From assembly GCA_009829735.1 (NCBI GenBank), contig CM020618.1, forward strand, positions 12,568,568-12,632,567: a stretch of 64,000 bases of DNA, written 5' to 3'. How positions within the stretch are numbered: the stretch's first letter is position 1; every line of letters starts with the position of its first letter. The notes below the pieces were generated by a model, which worked only from the letters and a program-made list of their open reading frames with translations, searched no databases and was not told where the DNA came from. Source of the stretch: Pyropia yezoensis. Its lineage: Eukaryota > Rhodophyta > Bangiophyceae > Bangiales > Bangiaceae. Both the position numbers and the translations under genes were made by a program. Shown here one piece after another: positions 1 to 10,677 of this stretch.

Positions 1-738
1 GTGCCGGCTGCTAACAACCATTTTTCCGTCAATGCGCAACAATCTGCCCTGGTGGATGCTGTGGGGCTTGGCGGTGCTGCGGCATCCACGCATGTACGGA
101 CGGCTGAGGCCGCTGCCGCGGTGCTCCGGGACGACGGCGCTACCCGGGCAGCGGCACGCACACTTGGTGCCTTTGTGGCTGACAGTGCTGGTGCGGGCGC
201 TGCATCGAGCGCCCAACCCCCTCCTGGACCGCTCGGTCTGATCGATCTGACTGGTCCGCGCCAGACCGTGGTGGCGGCCGTGGAGGAGGCCCTGAGCAAG
301 CGCCCTAAGTATCCACCTGGGACTCGCGGCGCCATGAGGCGGCTGAAGAGAGATGCAGGCCTGCCAGCGGGTGGCGCACGCGGCGCTGTCGAGGAGCTTG
401 GCTCCTCGAACCCGTACTTTGGTATGTCAGGCCTCCAGCTTAAGCGGGCTGCCCTTCGATACGTACAGATTTCCGAGGGACCCGTCCTGGTGAAGGCCAG
501 GTCGGCGCTGACGGAGTTTGTGGGAGGCGACCTTCTCTTTAACGAGTGCTCTGTGACCAGCCGACGCTTTTCGTGTGGTGAGGTTTGTAAGGCCCTTGTC
601 GGGTGTGCTGAGCGCGCTGATTTGCGCGTCCCTTCCGTGCTTGCTTCCCTTCAGCAATTTATTGTGGAGGTGAGACTGGGAGAAAAGGCCCTGCGGCCCT
701 TTTTTGCGCCTTTGTCATCTCCAGGGAGTAGCACATAA
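1..738 (+). CDS. Unrecognised protein, 5'-truncated by window edge
   Basis: An open frame runs from the first base to a TAA at 736-738, giving about 245 residues. The first codon is GTG, so the true start probably lies outside the window. The N-terminal half is Ala-rich. The C-terminal half is less biased and looks like real protein, with a Lys/Arg-containing stretch (GAMRRLKRDAG) and a mixed segment (SNPYFGMSGLQLKRAALRY). I recognise no domain. Third positions are less G/C-saturated than in the host genes here, more like the transposon genes, so an element-borne gene is possible. No function is proposed. Confidence 0.4.
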   Translation: MPAANNHFSVNAQQSALVDAVGLGGAAASTHVRTAEAAAAVLRDDGATRAAARTLGAFVADSAGAGAASSAQPPPGPLGLIDLTGPRQTVVAAVEEALSKRPKYPPGTRGAMRRLKRDAGLPAGGARGAVEELGSSNPYFGMSGLQLKRAALRYVQISEGPVLVKARSALTEFVGGDLLFNECSVTSRRFSCGEVCKALVGCAERADLRVPSVLASLQQFIVEVRLGEKALRPFFAPLSSPGSST

Positions 739-837
739 ACCTTATCCACTGACTCGCACGCCTGCATCTCACTCGCGCACATTGCTGACTCGCGCACACA
801 GGCGACCGCACCGCCAGCAAGCGGCCGCGGTAAAGGC

Positions 838-1925
838 GGGCGGCGGACTAACCCCGACCCTGGTGGCGGGTGTTGGGGGAGGAGGGGGGGGTGACATGGG
901 TGGGGGAGAGGAAGTGCTTGGAGGCAGGGAGTGCTCGCCCTCGTACCCCGCGAACGGCCCCTGGTACCGCCGCCGCGGCCGCGAATGCCGCCGCGGAAGA
1001 CGGGACGGCGGTGGGCGCCACACCACCGCCGGGCGCCGGCGGTGCAGGGGTGGAGGTTGCCGGGGGCGACCACGCCGCGGCGCCAGCGGTGGGCGGCGCG
1101 GCGGGGGTGGCTGCCGGGCGGGGCGGGGCGGGCGGCGTGGCGGGCGCGGCGGGCGTTGGGGAAGGTGGGGGCGCGACGCGAGGTCCGTGGGACCAAGTCC
1201 CCCGCGCCCGCACGCACCTCTGTCACGTGTCTCACCTGAAATTACCCGCACTGACTGGGCGGTGGCGTCCGCCGCCGCCGGCCTCGAGCGGCCGCGGCGC
1301 TACCCTTCCCGCCCGCCACCCTCACGGCACGCTTCCCGCCCGCCACCCTCGCGGCACGCAGGCAGACGGTGTCGGCTCGACGGCGAGCGCGGAGACGGCC
1401 GGCGCAGTGCGGCTACGGTGGCGGCGGGCGGCGGGCAAGCCCCGGCCGGCCGCCAGCAGGTGGGGGGCGCTTGGGGGGGCGGGGGGGGTGCCATGGGTGG
1501 GGGGGGGGGAGGGCTGGGAGGCGGGGAGTGTTCCTCCTCGTCACCCCCGAACGGCCCGAGGCACCGCCGCCGCGGCCGCGAATGCCGCCGCGGAAGACAG
1601 GACGGCGGTGGGCGCCACACCACCGCCGGGCGCCGGCGGTGCGGGGGTGGAGGTTGCCGGGGGCGACCTCGCCGCGGCGCCAGCGGTGGGCGGCGCGGCG
1701 GGGGTGGCTGCCGGGCGGGGCGGGGCGGGCGGCGTGGCGGGCGCGGCGGGCGTTGGGGAAGGGGGGGGCGCGACGCGAGGTCCGTGGGACCAAGTCCCCC
1801 CCGCCTGCCCGCGTCTCTGCCACGTGTTTCATGTGGAATCGCCAGTACCAACGTGTCTCGCTCTTGATGTCTGCCACATCAGGCCGTGCCGACTGGGCTG
1901 TAGCTTCCGCCGCCGCCCACCTCGG
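838..1925. repeat. Tandem direct duplication of a ~600 bp GC-rich unit
   Basis: Two successive copies can be aligned by eye, roughly 838-1330 and 1430-1925. The core around 950-1210 recurs at 1550-1810 nearly unchanged; both copies contain GGTCCGTGGGACCAAGTCCC. The flanks (CATGGGTGGGGG before, CACGTGT and GACTGGGC after) also recur but have drifted. Between the copies, at 1305-1360, a shorter repeat of CCCGCCCGCCACCCTC plus CGGCACGC occurs twice. Long frames across this block are compositional and are not called as genes. Confidence 0.8.
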
Positions 1926-2394
1926 TCGGAGGCGGGCGCGGCACACCATGGCCGCGGCCGGGCGCTGCTTGGGCGGGGGGGGGGCGCCCGCCCTCTTCGA
2001 CCTCGATGCGCCGGCGGCGGCAGTGCCAGGCGGCCGCAAAGAGGACCAAGACGGCGCCGACGCAGGAGCGGCAGCGGCAGGAGACGGCGGCAAGACGTCG
2101 GGGCGCGCAAACGGCAGCACGGTGAGCCTGGCAACGGGAGGCAAGGCGGGGGACGGCCGCGGGCCCGTCCGCCGCCTTGCCCCGCGATGGCGGGCGGGCC
2201 GCCCACGAGGGCGCCCCGCGGCATGGCGGAGGAGCGGGTGGTCACGGCCGCGCACGCCGGCGGCGCCCGCGGCGTACGGGGGGGGTATTCTGGGCGCGTG
2301 GCGTGGTGCGGCTGTGGCTCGTCGTGGCCTTGTTTTTTTGTTGTATTCGTAGTGGGATGTGGTAGGATTTTGGCGTCGTGTTGTCTGCGGCAGA

Positions 2395-4620
2395 CCCCCT
2401 CCTGCGCCCCAGGACTTTGTGAGCTACGTGGTGGGCGAGGGAAGGGTGCTGGGGCGGCTCTTACGCAGCCTCCGCGCGCGGACGGGCGTGGCGGGGGTGG
2501 GGGGGGGGGCGGGGGGGAGGCCGACGACGCGGCGGCCGCGGGCGGCCACGGCGGCGGCGGGGACCCCCCCTCGCTGGCGGACCTGCTGCACTACGTGGTG
2601 GCCCTCCTGGACCTCACCGCCTACGCCCGCGCGTCGACGCGCGCGTGCCTGCTGCTCGCCTCCCTCTGGCTCCACGGCCTCCCCGGCGTGTGCGCCGCGG
2701 AGCTGACGCACGGCGACGTTGCCGCGCGGTCGCGGGAGGTGGGAATTTGGTTGCCGCGCGGTATGACATGCCGTCGCTGTGCTTTTCGCTCGTCCACCGG
2801 CGGTCGGGGGTGGTGGAGGCGGCGCGGTCTCCCGCCGCGGCGGCAACCGCCATGGGGGTGGCGGCGGGGCACCTGGGCGGTTGCGGGGGCGGCGGCGGCG
2901 GTGGCGGCGGGGGTAGTGGTGGAGGGGGTGGGAGAGGGGAGTGAGGGGGTGGTGGGGTTGGCGGGGGGGCGGGCTTTGGCGCCCCGTCTCTCGGCTACCC
3001 CCTTCGCAGGGAGCTCCCCACCACCGACTCGGTGTGGCCGTCCCCGGGCTCCGCCGCACCCCTCCTCGCCCCCTGCCACGCGGCGAGGCCCGAGTCGGAC
3101 ATGGACGGCTGCCTTGCCGGGGAGTACCTGAGGCTGGACGGCCTCGTCTGCTTTGGCGGGCCCCCCGGCGGCGGGGGGGGGGGGGGGGCGGGAATGGGGG
3201 GGGCGCTGGCTCTGGCGCCGCCGCCGACCTGGGGGGGGGTGTCTCGACGGCCAGGTCTGGCCGCTGCGCGACGGCGACGACCTGTACTGTGGAAAGGGGG
3301 CGGAGGTGCCCTAATTGGGGGTGGGGGGGGGGGGGGGGTGCCGGCCTCTGAGCCCCGACAGGAAGGGGGGGGGGGTGGACCTGCTCGCGTCCATGGGCGA
3401 GAAGGCTATTGGCGGGGGGGGCTGAAGGGGGGTGGGGGGGGAGCGCCCCGCCTCCTCGCCACCGCCGCCGCCGCCGCCGCCACCCCCACCGCCACCCCCC
3501 CCCCGCCGCCGCCGCCGCCAGCGCCGCCGCCGTCGGCCGCCCCTGTAGGCGCCGCCGCCCCCGACGCCCCCGGCGCCGGCGCGCCCGACGACCCCGACGC
3601 GGCGGGGCGGCTGCTCGCCACCCTCCTTCTCGCCCTGGTCTGCGAGGCCAACGAGGGCGTCGCGCTGCAGCTGCACAGCCTGCTCAGCGTCCTCCTTCAC
3701 TGGCGCGAGGAGGCGGGGGGGGGGGGGGGACAGCGACGGCTCGCTGTTCCTGCACACGTTTTACGCACGCTTTGCGCCGCTGCCGCTGTCGGACCTGGGG
3801 GGGGGGGGGGGCTGGGAAGGGGGGGGGGCTGGGAGGGGAGGAAGGGCTTGGTAAGGGGGGGGGGAGGGGCCGGCGCATGGCCACGGCGGTCCGGGGGGGG
3901 GGGGGGAGGCGGGTGGCGCGGCCGGTTGGGGCCGATTCCCCGCGGGGGGCGTGCTCGCCGCCGCCAACCAAACGGGCGTGGGCAGCGGCAGCGGCGGCGG
4001 CTGCGGCAGTGGCGCTCCCGCCGCCCACGCGGCGGACACGTGGATGCGCGCGGATGGCGGGCTCATGTACAGCGTCACCCTCCCCCCCGCCCACTGCGCT
4101 GGCTGCGCCGCCGCCGCCGCCCCCCCCGCCGCCGCCCCCGCTCGCCCCGTCGCGCGGGCGTGCGAGGTGCTTTGCACCTGGCGGGTGCTGCGGCTGCGGT
4201 GCCGCCGCCGCCAGGCGCGTGGGTGGCCGACCCGGCCGAGGCGGCGAAGGGGGTGGGCGTGGCCGTCGCGGGGGCGGCGGAGGCGGCGGCGGTGGCGGCG
4301 GCGGCGACGGCGGCGGCCGCCGCCGCCGGCGGGAAGAAAGCCACCGACGGGGGGAGGGGGGGGGGGGGGGGGGGGGGAGGGCGGGGCGGCCGCCGCTGCT
4401 GGACCAGGCGGCGGCCGCGGCGGCGGCGGCGGGGGGGGTGGCGGCGGCGACGGCGGCGGCGGCGGCGGCGACGACAGGGGCGGCGCGGAGACGCTTGCCG
4501 AGCGGTCGGCGGTGGCCATCCTCCTGCGCGGCGTCCTCGACGCGGCGGCGGCGCTGCTGACGCCGCCCGGGGGGCGCAGCTCCGCGCTCGCCGACGGGCG
4601 GCGAGCGTGGGAGGGGTAGC
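2395..4620 (+). CDS. Fragmented G-tract-interrupted gene; possible PP4 regulatory subunit 3 (SMEK)-like protein
   Basis: Protein-like segments in changing frames lie between runs of G. In order they include APQDFVSYVVGEGRVLGRLL (2410-2470), LADLLHYVVALLDLTAYA (2574-2630), ARYDMPSLCFSLVHRR (2755-2805), WPLRDGDDLYCGKGAEVP (3259-3310), ATLLLALVCEANEGVALQLH (3616-3680) and SLFLHTFYARFAPLPLSDL (3740-3800). A T-rich stretch ending GCGGCAG at 2394 looks like a splice acceptor, and a CTTCGCAG at about 3010 like another. The segment near 3610-3800 resembles the part of SMEK/PP4R3 proteins where a Leu-rich helix pair precedes an F-x-x-FY motif. This is from memory and weak. G-rich introns, homopolymer miscounts or decay could each explain the frame changes. 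Confidence 0.3.
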
Positions 4621-4765
4621 AGCCGCAGTGGCCGGCGGCCGACGCCGCCGCGGGGGCGGGGGGGTATGGCGGCCACGCGGTGGCGCGGCTGACGGCGTCG
4701 ACGCTGCCGCCGGTCGGGACGACGGCCGCTGCCGCCGGCGCGGGGGAGGGGGGGGGGGGGAGGCT
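3174..4765. repeat. Cluster of poly-G tracts and GGC/GCC triplet repeats
   Basis: Many runs of 8 to about 20 G occur, all on the plus strand, for example near 3174, 3320, 3716, 3800, 3893, 4356-4378 and 4750. They are interleaved with GCC and GGC triplet arrays (3465-3510, 4270-4330, 4410-4470). The one-sided polarity is striking. Frames open and close at these runs, so coding calls here are unreliable. Confidence 0.8.
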
Positions 4766-4808
4766 TGGGGTCAGCGTTAAGGAGGCAGTAGTGCAGACTG
4801 ACGTTTAT

Positions 4809-5867
4809 TCATGGGACGTACAGAAGGTATCGGCGCACTGCAGCGCGCACAAAGCCCGAACGCATGTCCTCCCTCACGTGGCTCAGCATGGTATCAATAG
4901 TCAGCATAGGCCACGCGTTGTACTCCGGCATTGAGGACCAGAGCCTCAGCCATGAGCTCCCAACGCTAAATACGTCCTCGATAGGGTTAAAGTCAGGTGA
5001 GTAAGGAGGGAGCAGCAAGACAAACACACCCGCCTGACGGAGAATGCTCAACGCGACGGCGTCATGGACACGTGCGTTGTCCAAAACCAACACGCATCGG
5101 TCAGGCTGGTCTACCCACGCCTTCTCCGGGTCGCGAGCGCCCATGTAGGGCAACAATCTGTTCACAACGAACAATAAAAAGTCAACCGACGACTGGCCTG
5201 GGGGAGGTCGAGTGACCATCCAGTCCAGCATGGCATCGTGTGCCATGGCAGCAAAGAAGCTCGTCCGCACCCCAGCAGAGGATGCGACGTAGCACTCTGC
5301 CCGCCCACCGCGCTGCGACCAAGCCCAACGCCTCTCGGCCGCGCGCCCCGTCCGGTGGGCCTCATCCACGTATACGCGACAGCGCAACGAGATTTCCCAT
5401 TGGGCCGCAACCCAGTCCGCGCGCTGCCTCTCATTGCGGGAATAAAATGCCTTCTCAATGGTCTTCCGCGTGTACCCATTGTGCGCGAGTACACGGCACA
5501 CCGAGGCAACGGAGACGCCCAGGCCGGCCCCCACCATCCGCTCCACGTGCGCGACAGCCGCTGCCATCTCATCCAAAAACAGTTCGGGGTGCTCCTCGAC
5601 AGCTGACAGCACAGCCTCCTTCACAGTCTCGTCGTCCATTACGTTGTCAGCGTGCCGATTCCACATGGCCGGGTCGTAGTGCACAGAGCCCCCCGTCTCT
5701 TCGTAGTACTTGAGGAAGCGGGAAGCAGACCGACGTGACATGCCCAAGCTCTGCGCCGCCCGGGAAACAGGGATATTGTCATGCAGCACCATCCGCACCA
5801 GGTGATGTCGCGTTTCCTCGCTCTTCATGCTCCCTCCGTCGGGTGGCAAGCACGCCCAAACAGGCAA
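4809..5867 (-). CDS. Tc1/IS630-like DDE transposase, apparently intact
   Basis: This 352-residue frame encodes a cut-and-paste transposase of the Tc1/mariner-IS630 type (DDE_3 fold). The N-terminal ~110 residues are helix-turn-helix-like (VSRAAQSLGMSRRSASRF). A winged region follows, and then the catalytic core: D168 in RVYVDEAHRTG, D263 in VLDNARVHD and E297 in PYSPDFNPIEDVF. By my count 33 residues separate the second D from E. Translation could start at the first Met or at Met14 (MKSEETRHH). There is no internal stop or shift, so it may be functional. I could not find terminal inverted repeats, so the element ends are undefined. Confidence 0.88.
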   Translation of the reverse strand: MPVWACLPPDGGSMKSEETRHHLVRMVLHDNIPVSRAAQSLGMSRRSASRFLKYYEETGGSVHYDPAMWNRHADNVMDDETVKEAVLSAVEEHPELFLDEMAAAVAHVERMVGAGLGVSVASVCRVLAHNGYTRKTIEKAFYSRNERQRADWVAAQWEISLRCRVYVDEAHRTGRAAERRWAWSQRGGRAECYVASSAGVRTSFFAAMAHDAMLDWMVTRPPPGQSSVDFLLFVVNRLLPYMGARDPEKAWVDQPDRCVLVLDNARVHDAVALSILRQAGVFVLLLPPYSPDFNPIEDVFSVGSSWLRLWSSMPEYNAWPMLTIDTMLSHVREDMRSGFVRAAVRRYLLYVP

Positions 5868-6495
5868 GGCGGTGTCGCGAGCCGGAGAAGGGCGTCGCGG
5901 GGGGGGTAAAAGTGCAGGAGACGGAAAAAAAAGGGTTCAAGCCAGGATAGCCGCCGCAAAGGGCGAGAGGACGGACATGCCGCGGTGGGCGCTGCCCACG
6001 GCCAAGGCAGGCCACAGTTGCACCAGCCTGAGTCCATCGAGAATGCACTGCAGAGGTTTCCGGCTTGGCGGGCCGTTTGCGGAAAAAAATCATGTGCCGA
6101 GTCCCAGACAGCCAGGTCTGTCGCCGGATCACTTGTGTCCGACAGGCTTTCTCAGTCGTTTTCCGCGGATGTGCCACCATGGCACAAACAACAGCGTCCT
6201 GACTCCCTTCGGCTGCCGTCGATTACCGTCAAGTCACGTCGCGTGTGGGGCATGCGGAGCATCAAGCGCATACTTGATCGTTCTTTTAGAGGATCAAATG
6301 AGACAGGTGTTCCCCAGCTCCTGGTTTCATGGGCAAATGTCACGCTTATTGCCTGGTTTGTCGTACACTTTGACAAAAAAAGAGGCTATATAGCAGGCTA
6401 CTGTTCAAATAAATTTGTTTTCAATATTACTGTAAATGCACCATCATGCTCTTGCTCTTGTCCACATGGGACAAAATTGGGAGAACTGCAATATG
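5868..6495. other. No gene seen between two transposon remnants
   Basis: GC drops below that of the surrounding host sequence. It is probably the upstream part of the Tc1-like element or old insertion debris. No conserved coding segment was recognised on either strand. Confidence 0.5.
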
Positions 6496-6571
6496 AGGCC
6501 CGTTCGCAGTTGCAATCGGCGTGACGATATATACGCGTAACGCCGATCTGATTCGCTGTGCCCGTCCCGAC

Positions 6572-6630
6572 GGTATACCGCGGTATAAACATACGCGGGC
6601 GAGCCGCGTATGTTTATACCGCGGTATACC
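6572..6630. repeat. Perfect hairpin: 27-bp arms, 5-nt loop
   Basis: The left arm 6572-6598 (starting GGTATACCGCGGTATAAAC) and right arm 6604-6630 are exact reverse complements around the loop GCGAG. Each arm itself contains the small palindromes GGTATACC and CCGCGG. It lies just inside the left end of the Harbinger remnant. It could be a subterminal transposase-binding structure or a MITE core. It is not followed by a T-run, and a bacterial terminator is not expected here. Confidence 0.9.
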
Positions 6631-6720
6631 GCGGTCTACACTGCAGAGGGTAAGACTTGCAGCTACCAAGTTGCGATCAGCGATGGAATTTTTTGAGACA
6701 ACTATCTAGCCAGCGTGCTG

Positions 6721-7083
6721 TCATTGAAATTTGTCACTCAACGGGTGGCACGCGCAGATGCGCCGGGCAGGGGTAGAGTTCACAGCGTCCACCACGTCCC
6801 ACAAGGTGCGGTACAAAGTGGCTGGATGCGCTCCAAACGCCGCGCATATGTCCATGTCGCTACCGCCGCCCAAGTAGCGCCGGGCCACAGCCGTACGAAT
6901 CTCCGCCGAGAAGCCTCGACGCGGCAAGCGAGGGCGCAGGACATCGACCAGGCCGTGGAAAGTGCTCTCGGACATGCGCACAGCGCGTGGAAAGAGGGCG
7001 CCGTAGCGAGCCCGGACGTGGGAAAAAGGAAAAGGAACAGAAGTGTATTGAAAGGGGTCCGAGGAGAATACCACGGCGGGCAT
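6721..7083 (-). pseudogene. 5' fragment of a PIF/Harbinger transposase
   Basis: The 120-residue frame carries the N-terminal region typical of Harbinger nucleases: RMSESTFHGLVDVLRPRLP, then AVARRYLGGGSDMDICAAFG and ATLYRTLWDVVDAV, which is the helix-turn-helix that precedes the catalytic core. The frame stops after a non-homologous tail. No D-D-E residues remain downstream, so the element has lost its nuclease domain. An extended frame upstream, to about 7300, may be untranslated. Confidence 0.72.
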
Positions 7084-7395
7084 GTAGGGCGCCAGCTACA
7101 GAAGTCACAAACGCACCCGCACGCCAGATAGGAGTGAAGTCCATGATGCTGTTCGCCGCGCTGTGGACGGTGGATGGTCTCCGGTGGCATCCGACTTGGA
7201 CAGGGCTGCCAAGCACCCCGCTCTTCTTCTCGTCACACTCATTTGTGTGTGTCAATCTCAAGGAATCTTGAGAATGTGCAAAATACTTATATACTTGGTA
7301 CACCTTATACAGCGGCCCTGTCCAATTTCTTTCGCAGCTTTTATACCGTTTATACCGTCGTCACACGTGACGGTACGCGAACTGCGAACGGGCCT

Positions 7396-9032
7396 GACCG
7401 GCTGTCACGTTGACGCCATGCGCGGCGGGATTATGGAACTGATACGGTAGTCACTGCTCCAACTCCTGATTGGCTGTGGAATCGGTCATCATGTAACCCC
7501 CGTTCGGCCAAAAGCGAATGTCGGCCAATATGATATCAATCGGCATTCGGACCCGACCGCGCGTCCGGATCGCACCGGAGGGCCCAGAGGACCCCACGTT
7601 GCGCTTCGGGCGTGCACACAAGCGCATGAACATGGTCTTGGGTCCTGATTTTTTTTATCCCTGGCCCGGAGCGCAGTGAGGATCATTCTGACCAAGCTAG
7701 AGCTGTAGCCCATGAGATGCGGCCAAGAGAGAAATCATTTTCCAAGTGACTAGCTATATGGAACGGACCTTCATATGTCGTCGAACGTAGCAAGGGAGTA
7801 GGTGTGTAGGCGTGTCCACAGAACACCTCTGTGGCAGTAGACGGCACCAGCAACCGAGGTCTCGAACTGACCGAAGTGGAGGAAGGAGGGGGAGTCCATA
7901 GTGGCAGTGCACTCGCAAGGCCAAAGATAATGCGTGGACGGTGCCCGGGCCGGAGCACCCGTTCGACGCCGCGTTGGTATCGCGGTTATGATCGTAGTAG
8001 TGTGTTTTTTCGGGCGGGGGGGGGGGGGGGGGGGGGCCGGGGCCAGCCAATGGCGGGCCACCTGAGAGGGGAGAGAGGGGGGGGTGCCGGTGCGTTACAA
8101 CGGCGTTATTTATGATTATCTACATATATAGATAGATATCTAGATTGGTATATCAATCTACGAAGCGGATCTGCGAACGGGCCTCAAGCAAGATCGGCGT
8201 CAAGCGCAGGGTTGCAACTTTCACCCGAATATTTAAGACGTTCAGTAATCAGGGTGCAATTGCAAAAACCAAAGTCAAACGCGTTTGCCCTCACTGAAAG
8301 TTTGCTTACATTAGGGTTCAAAACCTTGACCACGAAGATCACGTCACCCTGCTCATACGCTGCGCAGTGCCCGTTAAACTGCTGTCTTTGGAATCGTGTG
8401 AAATCAAGGTTCTGGTGTTGCGCGGATCGTTGTGGATCGTTGTGATCCCTCCCGCAAGATCATTCCTCCCCCCTTTTCTTCTACACAAGCGTGTGTAGCC
8501 GTGGCGGGGTCTCCTTGACCATTGCCCCCATGACAGTGCTGCTTCAGGAACGGCACGACGACCGCCGCCGCCACCGCCGTGGCGGCTTCGGCTGCGTCGA
8601 CGCCAGTAGGGTCTTATGCCGCCCGTGCGACGGCCGGTGCTGTCATCTTACAGAAGGGTAGCCCGATGTGGAGGTGGTATGAAGGGCTCGGCAAAGTGGG
8701 GGGGGGGGTGGGCGGGGGGGAAGGGGTGCGTGTGCTGCTTTGTTGTGCAAAAAAACGGCGCGCGCGCGCTTCGGCGCCGCACGGGGCGGGGCCACCGCGG
8801 GCGCCGTCGTTGCACCGAGGTCATACTCCCGGCCCAGGCGCGGCTTGGCAACCTTTTGCGCGAGGCCACCAGTCTGTTGGGGAAGCCACCTGGCTTTGGG
8901 GTTGTCGCGCCCGGGCGAAGAGGCAGCCGACTGGCTTTGGGGCTGTCGACTGGCTTTGGGGCTGTCTTATCCGGACGGTGAGGCAGCCTCCATAGAATAC
9001 GGCCGGTGGTTTGTCTGTCGGGGGCGGCGACC
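7396..9032. other. No gene seen; AT-richer debris with a poly-G run and short repeats
   Basis: Contents are an extra Harbinger-type end at 8171-8184 (CTGCGAACGGGCCT), a ~21-bp poly-G at 8016-8036, and an AT-rich stretch with a palindromic TGGTATATCA near 8143. CTGGCTTTGGGG(C/T)TGTC occurs three times at 8890, 8931 and 8950. The small open frames show no recognisable protein. Confidence 0.55.
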
Positions 9033-9534
9033 ATGGCGTTTGGACGCACCAAGAGAGTTCAGCTCTACGTGGTGCTACGGCTGTTGAGTTTCACGTTCAA
9101 ATGTACGAATGTGCATCGGCGGATGTGTCTGCTTTGTTCGTTTTGCGGATGGCTCGACACCCCCCTGCCCACCCCACCCCACCGCGCTTATACCTAGCAC
9201 AACGACCTCGCAGTCCTCGGTGCAAGGGGTGGGTTCCCCCAATTGCAAGTACACGGACCACACCACACCAACGTGCCGTTGGGGTGCTGTCCAGCCTGGG
9301 CTGTTTGGTCACCTGGGCCTACGCACCATTGGCCGGGAGGGGGTGCACCACGCAGAGCTGGTCACCACAGCGGTGCTGCTCGTCCTGTGGGCGGCCGCCG
9401 CGAGCATCGTGTCGTCCCCCCGCTCGTCGCTCATCGACGGAGATACCGTCCTGTTTTACTCGACGCCCCCCTTTTCTTGCTGCCTGGGGCGCCCTCCTTT
9501 GTGGAACGGCCTCGGTGGCGGGGGCGGCGGCTGA
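9033..9534 (+). CDS. Possible small membrane protein, exons uncertain
   Basis: An ATG at 9033 in good context (gcgaccATGg) opens a peptide MAFGRTKRVQLYVVLRLLSF with a hydrophobic helix. A second hydrophobic stretch, LVTTAVLLVLWAAAASIV, lies in another frame near 9360-9410. The two could be exons of one multi-span protein separated by an intron of roughly 250 bp, but I cannot fix the splice sites. No family is assigned. Confidence 0.22.
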
Positions 9535-10582
9535 CGCGGGCTACCCCCCCGCCATCGAGGGGCCGCTGGCGCCTCTGCCGTAGCTGCTCGCACCGTCTCG
9601 GTGGGCTCCGGCCCCCGCGGCGTGGGATACCGAGGGAAGTACCGACGGGGTGCAGGCCGGCCATTCGGCCGTGCAGGCGGGCGCCGTCGGTGGCGGGGAG
9701 GAAGCGCGTCAGCCGCCACCCCTACCAGCGTGTCCATGGGCGCCGTCGCCGCCACCGCGTAGGTGGACCACCGCCGCGGGTGGAAATGACCAAGCTGGCA
9801 AACGCGTCGAGGCTGACGCGGTGGAGCAGCGCAGGCCGCCACTGCCGCAACTTTTGCTAATGACTTTCGCTGTTGGTGCCCTCTCCCCGTCGACGAGTGC
9901 GCATCATCCGATGCAAAGTGATTGAAATGTGCAGATCAGACTCATTAGAATATGCATGCGAATTTCCCCGGCGGCTCACGACCATGCAACGATACCGCCT
10001 CTCTCGCCCCTCTCCCCCTTCCTGTCTACCCCGGGGCCGCTCCACCCCCGCCCCCTGCCTCCCGACACGCAGGGGCGCTCGCAAAGTACCAACACGTGTT
10101 AATCACGCTTGGGCCAGACAAGACTCTGCATACCTCTCTCCAGCTTCCTCCTGCGGTCCCTCCCCTCTCTCGCGGCGCTCCAACCGCGAGCCCCGCAAAA
10201 AAAGCAGCAACCATCGGGGGTCCTCTACTGACCCCCGCACGCCCGACAAAAAACCCGCCGACAGCGGGCCCGCGGACGGCTTCCCCACTCCCCCCCCGGG
10301 CGCGAGTACCATCCCGAATGGACAATCGACGCGGTGGCTACCATGGCCCCTCCAACTGTGGCAGCGCATACGGCCAGCCAGGGCTCGATGATGGCGTGTC
10401 AGACCTGCCGGTTGGGCCCCGCGGCGGGGTCAGCCGCTGCGCCTGTGCATCCGTCACCGTCCAGTCGGGGGCACCCGCGTAGGGGAACAGCGGGGGCGCC
10501 AGGCAGGCAGGCAGGGGGGGGGTGCTTGCAAGCGGGCAAGGCATCGGCAGCAGCGGCAGCGGCGGCGGGAGCGGGGGCGGGG

Positions 10583-10677
<95 letters not shown>

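Larger units (their letters stand above)
6496..7395 (-). mobile_element. PIF/Harbinger remnant bounded by 16-bp inverted repeats
   Basis: AGGCCCGTTCGCAGTT at 6496-6511 is the exact reverse complement of 7380-7395. The sequence resembles the G/C-rich, GG-starting termini of PIF/Harbinger elements. Between them lie a truncated Harbinger transposase and a perfect hairpin. No clear 3-bp target duplication flanks the pair. A further copy of the right end lies at 8171-8184, so the original element may have been longer or nested. Confidence 0.6.

Noticed and set aside
4780-6500. Terminal inverted repeats for the Tc1-like transposase
   Set aside because: A candidate left end TA-GTGCAGAC near 4790 has no matching right end in the flanking sequence.
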